From Pseudomonadota bacterium (lineage in GTDB: Bacteria > Myxococcota > Bradymonadia > UBA4248): DNA of 5,190 nucleotides. Every line of letters starts with the position of its first letter. Positions within the stretch are counted from its first letter, which is position 1. Shown piece by piece: positions 1 through 4,581 of the stretch. Both the position numbers and the translations under genes were made by a program. The stretch lies in contig JAGBXG010000120.1 in assembly GCA_017629415.1 (NCBI GenBank), forward strand, positions 1 to 5,190, given 5' to 3'. A model generated the notes under the pieces. The model was not told the origin of the DNA. It saw only the letters and a list, made by a program, of their open reading frames with translations, and searched no databases.

Positions 1-352
1 AACGGAATGTCAATCCGAATGATGGATGTTGGACGGTGATTTCACGTTTGTTTGTGTCGAGTGCGTATGTCAATTGTGAGTTAGCCATGAGTTGATCGAG
101 CATCGTCCAGTTAAAATTGATACCGACACCGACTCCCATATCGAATCGGAAGAGTGCGGAAAGCTGAAGTCCGCCGGCAACATCAAAGAGCGGATTACCG
201 AGTGATTCTTTTTCGAGTGAGCTATTACCGCCGCCGAGTTTTCCGAGGAGTTCAAATTGTACTTCTTCCGCTTGGGCGGTTTGAGATGTAGTCATGCTGG
301 CAAAAGAGAAGAACAAGACAAACGCGAGAAGTGTTAGAAAATATTTTTTCAC
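1..352 (-). CDS. Secreted beta-barrel-like envelope protein, 3' part outside the window
   Basis: This gene reads leftward from a GTG start at 352-350, and the 117 complete codons inside the window contain no stop. The product begins with a clear Sec signal peptide: Lys2-Lys3, a hydrophobic core at about residues 4-18, and a probable signal peptidase I site after Ala-Gln-Ala (residues 26-28, before Glu-Glu). The mature part has Gly-rich stretches that alternate hydrophobic and polar residues (e.g. GGLQLSALFRFDMGVGVGIN at 60-79), typical of transmembrane strands of outer-membrane beta-barrels. There is no lipobox. GTG was chosen because it alone keeps the whole signal peptide and has an AGGAGA ribosome site 6 nt upstream. 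The next in-frame ATG (Met20) would destroy the signal. The gene is divergent from the M74 endopeptidase gene. Family and function are not recognised; the barrel assignment is inference from sequence pattern, and the signal peptide is secure. Confidence 0.82.
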   Translation of the reverse strand, partial: MKKYFLTLLAFVLFFSFASMTTSQTAQAEEVQFELLGKLGGGNSSLEKESLGNPLFDVAGGLQLSALFRFDMGVGVGINFNWTMLDQLMANSQLTYALDTNKREITVQHPSFGLTFR

Positions 353-358
353 AATGAA

Positions 359-364
359 TCTCCT
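359..364 (-). promoter_or_regulatory. Shine-Dalgarno AGGAGA for the leftward GTG-start gene
   Basis: On the minus strand AGGAGA lies 6 nt before the GTG codon at 352-350. It is a strong purine-rich ribosome site and supports the non-ATG start. Confidence 0.75.
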
Positions 365-414
365 ATATGCGGGCAAAACATAAAAATTTGCACCAAAACG
401 TTTAATCGGTTTCC

Positions 415-443
415 ATAATATCATGTAGTGTTTAGTTTTATAA
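415..443 (-). promoter_or_regulatory. Possible leftward promoter for the barrel-like protein gene
   Basis: The minus strand reads TATTAT at 420-415, a 5 of 6 match to the -10 consensus. The -35 position 16-18 nt upstream falls inside the inverted repeat at 430-450 and has no good TTGACA match. This would leave a 5' leader of roughly 55 nt. It is weak as a promoter on its own and is suggested mainly by the symmetric arrangement with the rightward TATTAT. Confidence 0.3.
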
Positions 444-450
444 ACTAAAC
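430..450. promoter_or_regulatory. Perfect 9-bp inverted repeat, candidate operator between divergent genes
   Basis: The arms GTTTAGTTT (430-438) and AAACTAAAC (442-450) are exact reverse complements separated by TAT. The element lies in the 146-bp gap between two divergent genes, roughly midway between a leftward TATTAT (415-420) and a rightward TATTAT (457-462), so it covers both -35 regions. Size and symmetry fit a site for a dimeric regulator of TetR, MarR or similar type; no regulator gene is in the window. It has no GC-rich stem or following U-run, so it is unlikely to be a terminator. Confidence 0.55.
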
Positions 451-462
451 CGTTCTTATTAT
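434..462 (+). promoter_or_regulatory. Possible rightward promoter for the M74 endopeptidase gene
   Basis: TATTAT at 457-462 matches the -10 consensus at 5 of 6 positions and lies about 36 nt before the ATG at 499. The -35 window (434-439 at a 17-nt spacer) reads AGTTTT, a poor match, and overlaps the inverted repeat at 430-450. A weak -35 overlapped by a palindrome suits either an activated or a repressed promoter. Confidence 0.35.
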
Positions 463-498
463 AGCATACTTAGCAATGAATCACGATGGATAATCCCC

Positions 499-2343
499 AT
501 GAAATATCGAAAAATATGGCATCAAGCGATTTTAATGTCTGTTTGTTTCAGCCTTTTGGGGTGTAATTCTGCGCATTCTGGGGAGCTTTCTGATGGGGAA
601 GCGTTGGTCGTATCGGATTGGCATCGCAGTGCAGAGATTCGGCGCAGGCCGTCATATGCGACGCCTGAGGTTTATCGTGCATTTTATATTCGCGCAGCGG
701 AATCCGCGATGCGTGAGCCAGCATCTGTGTTGCATCGCAAGTTTTTTGTGACAGAACACGAGCGTGAAATGTCGTTTTCGGTGGGCGACACACGTGATGG
801 GTATATGGTGAATGGACGACCTCTGCCTGCGCCAAGTCTTTTGCTTCGTCAGCTTCCGGTTCAATATGAGCGTGGTTTAGCCTATGCGACAACGGATATG
901 GTTGAGTTGTTTGTAGATACAGCTCGTGCGATGGAGAAGAAGTATCCGGGTACAATCATGTATTTGGGGAATATGGCGGCACGTGAGGGCGGAGATATTC
1001 CTTATTCTGTCAGTCATAATGCCGGGCGCGATGCGGATATTGGATTTTATTTGAAAGATGCCGAGGGAAAATTCGCCCATCCTCAAAATTTACATAAGAT
1101 CAATCGCAGGTTTCAATCCCGTGAGGAGGGGCCTGTTTATACGTTTGATCTTGAAAAGAACACGACGCTGATTGAGTTATTGCTGACCCATCCCAAGGTG
1201 AGAGTGCAGTTTATTTTCTTGGCCAAACATTTGAGAACTGCGATTTATCGTGAGTTAGTTGCGCGTGGCAGTTCTCCTGAGCTTTTGGAACGTTTTGAAA
1301 TGAGTGTGCAAAATCAGGCTGCTCATGATGATCATTTTCATGTTCGAATCTATTGTTCGAATTCAGATATTTGTGCCGGCTGTGTAGATAAATCTGTGAT
1401 TCATCCGTGGCATGAGGATCCGTTGCCCAAGCGTGAACAATGTGTTGCACGGTATGCTTCGATGCTGAAAAAAAGCAAAACAGAACCAGAGAGCAAGGCC
1501 GTGGCACTTCAGCGTTTGGCATTGCTTGGGGCTGCATCGGCAAATGAAAGTCAGATAATCAAGCATTTAGGGCACGAAAATTCGGAAGTGCGTCTGGCCG
1601 CAGCCATGGCGGCGTCTGAGCTTTCATCTGGGGTGACGCAAGCATTGGTCAAACAATTGGCGAAAGAATCCCAACCGTCTGTCAGATTGGCATTGATTCA
1701 GACGCTTTCGGGATTTGATACGGCGCAGACGCGGCAAACCTTTATGGAAGAAATCGTTCGCCGGACTTCACAAACGGATGCCGGATTTGCAGATGAGGAG
1801 ATGCAAACTATCTTTCATTTCATCATTCGGCATCCCCATGCCAATAATGCGAAACCTTTGCTTGATGCCATGCACGCCGCAGCCCGGCATGCGTTAAGCG
1901 ACACCAAAGCCTTTGAGGCTGTTGCCCACACTTTTGGCGTTGTCGTTAACATGGCTGTGAAACCGACACTGGCCGAAATGCTGGCTCATGCCGATGCCTG
2001 GTTTGCTGAACATGGCACTCAAACGCGTCAGCAATGGCTCATAGACGGATTTAAACGCGAAGGATTTCAAGTCACAAATCTCGAAAATGCCGATATTCCC
2101 ATTCTTTTGGATGCCATTGATGGCCCGGCTGAGATTTCATTGAACGCGCAGCTGCAGCTAAAAAAAATCAGTCGGCTTAAACAAGATTCTCTAAGTTGGC
2201 CTGTGGCAGATGCACGATGGCATTACACGCGATATTTTAAACGCAGAGCTAAAAAATTCCGTATTGATTTGAGTGATCGCAATGAACGCGGCATCAAATT
2301 TGTGGCAACCGAGGAAAACTCGAGTTCTCAAAAAAATCCCTGA
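499..2343 (+). CDS. Lipoprotein M74 (MepA-type) murein endopeptidase with C-terminal HEAT-like repeats
   Basis: The 614-aa product probably cleaves peptide cross-links in peptidoglycan. Residues 1-22 are a lipoprotein signal peptide ending in LLGC (lipidated Cys22). Residues of about 100-300 match the penicillin-insensitive murein endopeptidase family (M74). SHNAGRDAD contains His173 and Asp180, with the same 7-residue spacing as zinc ligands His113 and Asp120 of E. coli MepA. HDDHFHVRIYC contains His276, His279 and His281, matching MepA His206, His209 and His211, and is followed by the family's Cys-rich tail (Cys286, Cys292, Cys295). All metal and catalytic positions are therefore present. 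MepA itself is only about 270 residues. Here another 300 follow, with Ala/Leu-rich HEAT-like helical repeats at about 331-420 (e.g. NSEVRLAAAMAASELSSG) and a helical, unassigned C-terminus ending in a basic stretch. The ribosome site is weak (GATGGA, 8 nt upstream). Alternative upstream ATGs are out of frame or stop quickly. The lipid anchor suggests attachment to the inner face of the outer membrane (inference). Confidence 0.9.
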   Translation: MKYRKIWHQAILMSVCFSLLGCNSAHSGELSDGEALVVSDWHRSAEIRRRPSYATPEVYRAFYIRAAESAMREPASVLHRKFFVTEHEREMSFSVGDTRDGYMVNGRPLPAPSLLLRQLPVQYERGLAYATTDMVELFVDTARAMEKKYPGTIMYLGNMAAREGGDIPYSVSHNAGRDADIGFYLKDAEGKFAHPQNLHKINRRFQSREEGPVYTFDLEKNTTLIELLLTHPKVRVQFIFLAKHLRTAIYRELVARGSSPELLERFEMSVQNQAAHDDHFHVRIYCSNSDICAGCVDKSVIHPWHEDPLPKREQCVARYASMLKKSKTEPESKAVALQRLALLGAASANESQIIKHLGHENSEVRLAAAMAASELSSGVTQALVKQLAKESQPSVRLALIQTLSGFDTAQTRQTFMEEIVRRTSQTDAGFADEEMQTIFHFIIRHPHANNAKPLLDAMHAAARHALSDTKAFEAVAHTFGVVVNMAVKPTLAEMLAHADAWFAEHGTQTRQQWLIDGFKREGFQVTNLENADIPILLDAIDGPAEISLNAQLQLKKISRLKQDSLSWPVADARWHYTRYFKRRAKKFRIDLSDRNERGIKFVATEENSSSQKNP

Positions 2344-2370
2344 ACCATGAGACTTTTATGATAAGTCCGA

Positions 2371-2448
2371 GGGGACAAGCCCACGGCGTACGCAAAGTTC
2401 TTTTGTGGCTTGAGCCCCAAAACTCGCCAAGGGGCTCAAGCCCCTTGG
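2371..2448. repeat. GC-rich segment with competing hairpins, possible dispersed intergenic repeat
   Basis: Three related arms occur in 78 bp. Arm 2 (GGCTTGAGCCCC, 2407-2418) and arm 3 (GGGGCTCAAGCC, 2431-2442) pair perfectly over 12 bp with a 12-nt loop. Arm 3 can instead fold on itself with its flanks: CCAAGGGGC (2427-2435) and GCCCCTTGG (2440-2448) give a perfect 9-bp stem with a TCAA loop. Arm 1 (2371-2384) also pairs with 2405-2418, with one small internal loop and one bulge. The segment contrasts sharply with its AT-rich flanks. No T-run follows, so it is not a standard terminator. The style resembles REP-like intergenic repeats, but only one copy is visible here, so the repeat call is inference. 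Confidence 0.5.
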
Positions 2449-2592
2449 AACCCACCATAGATTTGATGTTTTTGTTAGTGAGCCGGGCACTGATAACACG
2501 CGTTTTTTGGAAAAATGGGGACTGCTTACCGTCAAATCTCGTGTGCAAGCACCTAAAAACTGTCAATTCATGATTCATTGTTTTTTCTAGTC

Positions 2593-2621
2593 TTGAAAGC
2601 AAACATGGAGCGAACTAAACT
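2593..2621 (+). promoter_or_regulatory. Candidate sigma70-type promoter of the lipoprotein/radical SAM cluster
   Basis: TTGAAA (2593-2598, 5 of 6 to the -35 consensus) is separated by exactly 17 nt from TAAACT (2616-2621, 4 of 6 to the -10 consensus). Transcription would start near 2628, giving a leader of about 34 nt before the ATG at 2662. This is the best promoter match in the gap upstream of the cluster. Confidence 0.5.
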
Positions 2622-2637
2622 GAGGATGGGTGTTTTT

Positions 2638-2652
2638 TTATGTCATACATAA
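2638..2652. promoter_or_regulatory. Small palindrome in the leader, touching the ribosome site
   Basis: TTATGT (2638-2643) and ACATAA (2647-2652) are perfect reverse complements separated by CAT. The right arm overlaps the first bases of the ribosome site AAGGTG (2651-2656), which lies 5 nt before the ATG at 2662. It could be a protein-binding site downstream of the transcription start, or a weak hairpin modulating ribosome access. AT-rich 6-bp arms also arise by chance. Confidence 0.3.
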
Positions 2653-2661
2653 GGTGTTATT

Positions 2662-3372
2662 ATGCATTTAAAGAAAATTTTTAAGCTGGTTTCAAGTCTT
2701 GGTGCTTTAGTTGGATTAAGCAGTTTCATGACGGGATGTGATGATGAATCGATAGAATATCCTATTCACGGTACCGGGGATGCGCATCGATGCTGTGTGG
2801 GATTGGATTCAGAAGCTTACGATGCCTGTATTCAGGATTACCAAGGCAGCAATCGTTGTGATGTGAATGTGGCGCTCTATGGTGTTCAAGTGCCGGATCC
2901 TATTATTCCTGGTACAAAGCCGGCCATTGAAGAATGCTGCGGCGTGTTGAGCGGTGCTGAATACGAAGCCTGTGTTGAGGATTACAAGGCCGTCGGTTCC
3001 TGCAACAGCAATATTTCCGACCCTGAAGCTGATGTTTATGGACCGCCTCCTGTAGATGAAGTCCCCGTGGATGAAGCGATGGAAGAATGCTGTGGCGCTC
3101 TTTCTGGGGAAGCTTATGAAGCTTGTGTTGAGGATTACAAGGCCGCCGGTTTTTGCGATATGAACGTGTCTTTATATGGCGTGCCTGAGCCTGATCCCAA
3201 TGAACCGCCTGTCATTGATGAACCCGTGGATGAAGCAATTGAAGAATGCTGCGGTGATCTCGGTGGCGAAGCTTACGAAGATTGTGTTGCGGAATACAAA
3301 GAGGCAGGAGCGTGTACTTTGAGTTCAACCGTTTATGGGGTGCCGTCGGTTCCGCCGGATGAGGATGAATAA
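2662..3372 (+). CDS. Cysteine-rich repeat lipoprotein, likely substrate of the adjacent radical SAM enzyme
   Basis: The 236-aa product has a lipoprotein signal peptide (Lys4-Lys5, hydrophobic core, lipobox FMTGC, lipidated Cys26) followed by Asp27 and Asp28. The rest is four tandem modules with exact spacing CC-x10-C-x9-C: Cys44/45/56/66, 92/93/104/114, 143/144/155/165 and 196/197/208/218. Modules 2-4 share the core pattern ECCGxLxGxxYExCVxxYKxxGxC. Each module is followed by a Tyr-Gly motif (YGVQ at 73, YGPP at 126, YGVP at 172, YGVP at 225), then an acidic Pro-rich linker. All 17 Cys except the lipidated one belong to the modules. The protein is strongly acidic. The ribosome site AAGGTG is 5 nt before the ATG. 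I recognise no named domain. Proximity to the radical SAM gene and a shared design with the second lipoprotein suggest that it is post-translationally modified. Alternatively the cysteines form periplasmic disulfides and the protein is structural or binding. Confidence 0.9.
   Translation: MHLKKIFKLVSSLGALVGLSSFMTGCDDESIEYPIHGTGDAHRCCVGLDSEAYDACIQDYQGSNRCDVNVALYGVQVPDPIIPGTKPAIEECCGVLSGAEYEACVEDYKAVGSCNSNISDPEADVYGPPPVDEVPVDEAMEECCGALSGEAYEACVEDYKAAGFCDMNVSLYGVPEPDPNEPPVIDEPVDEAIEECCGDLGGEAYEDCVAEYKEAGACTLSSTVYGVPSVPPDEDE
2791..3357 (+). repeat. Four tandem coding repeats with CC-x10-C-x9-C and YG(V/P) signature
   Basis: The repeat cores run at about 2791-2901, 2932-3060, 3085-3198 and 3244-3357. 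The distance between successive CC pairs is 48, 51 and 53 codons. Repeats 2 and 3 are closest at DNA level: an identical 22-bp stretch occurs at 2971-2992 and 3124-3145. Repeat 1 is the most divergent (VGLD in place of GxLxG). Repeat 2 has a 5-residue insertion between its last Cys and its YG motif. The order of similarity suggests stepwise internal duplication. Confidence 0.85.
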
Positions 3373-3409
3373 ACGCTCAAACATACCGAATTCTTAGGAT
3401 ATTTTACCG

Positions 3410-3466
3410 GCAGTCTTAACTCTTTTTGAAGTGAAGACTGCATCATTAAAAAATTGAGGAGTCTTC
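3410..3466 (+). promoter_or_regulatory. Possible RNA switch in front of the radical SAM gene
   Basis: The 94-nt gap between the first lipoprotein and the radical SAM gene holds a perfect 8-bp inverted repeat, GCAGTCTT (3410-3417) with AAGACTGC (3434-3441). It is extended by ACT/AGT after one mismatch. The right arm can pair alternatively over 7 bp (GAAGACT, 3433-3439) with AGTCTTC (3460-3466), which touches the end of the ribosome site TGAGGAG (3455-3461) and abuts the ATG at 3467. The two pairings exclude each other, one leaving the ribosome site free and the other burying it. No T-run follows the first stem, so it is not an intrinsic terminator. Function is inference from pairing only. Confidence 0.4.
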
Positions 3467-4564
3467 ATGCCTGATCTTCGTCTTATGATTTATCGCGCGA
3501 TGATGTGGAAACGTCACCAAATTCGCAGTGCCATGAATCGCGATGAGCACGAGTTGCGTTATTTGTTTTTTGAGGTTTCTCGCCGGTGTAATATCAGTTG
3601 CAAGTATTGCGGCAGCGATTGTACTCTTGAGGAACGTGCGGCTGAACTCACAACCCAGCAATGGTTGGATATCATCGATCAGCTTGCTGAAGATTTTGAT
3701 CCCAAACGCGTCATGATTGCAGTCACTGGCGGCGAACCGCTGTTCAGACCCGGGATTTTTGATATCTTTGCCCGTTTGCACGAACGCGGTTTTCATTACG
3801 GCATGGTGACGAATTCAACCTTGCTCAATGCAGAAGCGGCGCGTCGTCTTGTGGAATGTGGGATGGATTCGATTTCGCTCTCATGCGACAGCATTCCCGA
3901 GGTGAATGATGCCATTCGTTGTCCCAATGGTTCCCAACATGTTGTCAATGCGATTCGGAACTTGCGAGCCGCGGGTTATAAAGGCATTTTGGAGATTTTA
4001 TCGACGATTACCAAGCCTTGTATGCCGCATCTTGAGGCGATGCGCGATTGGGTTCAGGCTCAAGGCATTACGCGCTGGCGTGTTGCGCCCGTTATTGCAA
4101 TTGGACGTGCAGCTGAAAATTCAGAACTCGTTTTAGATGATAACGATGTGAATACGATTCTTCAATTCGTTCGTCATCAACGCCGTGTTTTGCCGGGTAT
4201 GCGCGTTGAATTCAGTGAAGAAGGCTATGTGGGCGATGATTATGAAGGCCTTGTGCGTCCCTATCTGTGTCAATGTCGCGCCGGTATTAATGTAGGCGGC
4301 ATTCGTTACGATGGTAAAATCGGGGCATGCCCTGAAATTTCACAAGTTTTTGATCAAGGCGACATTCTCAAAGAACGTTTTTCTGAAGTTTGGAACTCCA
4401 GATATCAAGATTTTCGTGATCGCAGTTGGACGCGCCATTTAGGACCTTGTCGATATTGCGATAAATTCAAGATTTGTCAGGGTGGTGCGATGCATTTATA
4501 CGAAGATAAAAACACGCCGACAGCAAGATGTTTCTATGAAATGATAGAACGTGCAAAATCCTAA
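3467..4564 (+). CDS. Radical SAM/SPASM enzyme of rSAM/lipoprotein type
   Basis: The 365-aa product is a cytosolic radical SAM enzyme, probably a peptide-modifying one. Cys41, Cys45 and Cys48 form CxxxCxxC, which binds the 4Fe-4S cluster that cleaves S-adenosylmethionine; a GSDC with Cys52 follows. TGGEP at 87-91 is the SAM-contacting motif. The C-terminus has a SPASM-like region for auxiliary clusters: Cys268, Cys270, Gly283-x4-Cys288, then Cys328-x2-Cys331-x5-Cys337 and Cys355. The Cys expected four residues after Cys337 in classical SPASM is Ala341. From memory, the segments HELRYLFFEVSRRCN and CQGGAMHLYEDK...CFYEM resemble the 'rSAM/lipoprotein system' enzyme family (TIGR04133), known chiefly from Bacteroidetes, whose members sit beside a lipoprotein. 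The ribosome site TGAGGAG lies 5 nt upstream of the ATG, supporting this start. The second lipoprotein starts 17 nt after the stop, and lipoproteins on both sides are the obvious candidate substrates. The reaction cannot be read from sequence. Confidence 0.9.
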   Translation: MPDLRLMIYRAMMWKRHQIRSAMNRDEHELRYLFFEVSRRCNISCKYCGSDCTLEERAAELTTQQWLDIIDQLAEDFDPKRVMIAVTGGEPLFRPGIFDIFARLHERGFHYGMVTNSTLLNAEAARRLVECGMDSISLSCDSIPEVNDAIRCPNGSQHVVNAIRNLRAAGYKGILEILSTITKPCMPHLEAMRDWVQAQGITRWRVAPVIAIGRAAENSELVLDDNDVNTILQFVRHQRRVLPGMRVEFSEEGYVGDDYEGLVRPYLCQCRAGINVGGIRYDGKIGACPEISQVFDQGDILKERFSEVWNSRYQDFRDRSWTRHLGPCRYCDKFKICQGGAMHLYEDKNTPTARCFYEMIERAKS

Positions 4565-4569
4565 TTAGC

Positions 4570-4575
4570 AAGGAA
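4570..4575 (+). promoter_or_regulatory. Ribosome site of the second lipoprotein gene
   Basis: AAGGAA lies 6 nt before the ATG at 4582 and within 11 nt of the radical SAM stop codon. It fixes the start of a gene that is open at the right edge and supports co-transcription or translational coupling with the enzyme. Confidence 0.65.
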
Positions 4576-4581
4576 CTTCTC

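Larger units (their letters stand above)
2344..2661. other. 318-bp intergenic region without a convincing gene
   Basis: Both strands contain short open frames here (a 71-aa plus frame from 2358 and a 102-aa minus frame from 2602). Neither has a ribosome site, and the 102-aa frame overlaps the end of the endopeptidase gene. Their apparent protein text comes from the GC-rich hairpin segment at 2371-2448. After that segment, 2449-2580 is AT-rich and I see no structure or motif in it. A promoter and a small palindrome at 2593-2652 serve the lipoprotein/radical SAM cluster. I find no intrinsic terminator for the endopeptidase gene: the strong hairpins are not followed by a T-run. Confidence 0.6.

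Noticed and set aside
70..255. 61-aa minus-strand open frame
   Set aside because: It lies inside the leftward barrel-like gene in another frame; the correct frame starts at the GTG at 352 and has a signal peptide.
396..403. AAACGTTT as a LacI-family operator core
   Set aside because: Only an 8-bp self-complementary core with no symmetric flanks, which is too short to support a call.
548..955. 135-aa minus-strand frame and other minus-strand frames inside the endopeptidase gene
   Set aside because: They are antisense shadows of a gene with intact catalytic motifs.
2407..2448. Intrinsic terminator for the endopeptidase gene
   Set aside because: The stems are strong, but neither strand has a T-run directly after them.
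2358..2573. 71-aa open frame on the plus strand after the endopeptidase gene
   Set aside because: No ribosome site before its ATG, and more than a third of its length is the hairpin element; no signal peptide or recognisable motif.
2294..2602. 102-aa open frame on the minus strand
   Set aside because: It overlaps the end of the endopeptidase gene, has no ribosome site, and its protein text is largely the translation of the GC-rich hairpin element.
2791..3357. CRISPR or noncoding repeat array
   Set aside because: The repeats are in frame within a long coding sequence, diverge at DNA level and conserve amino acids.
3410..3441. Terminator between the first lipoprotein and the radical SAM gene
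   Set aside because: The 8-bp stem has a 16-nt loop and is followed by an A-rich stretch, not a T-run.
3446..3796. 116-aa minus-strand frame opposite the radical SAM gene
   Set aside because: Antisense to the CxxxCxxC region of a clear enzyme; no independent support.
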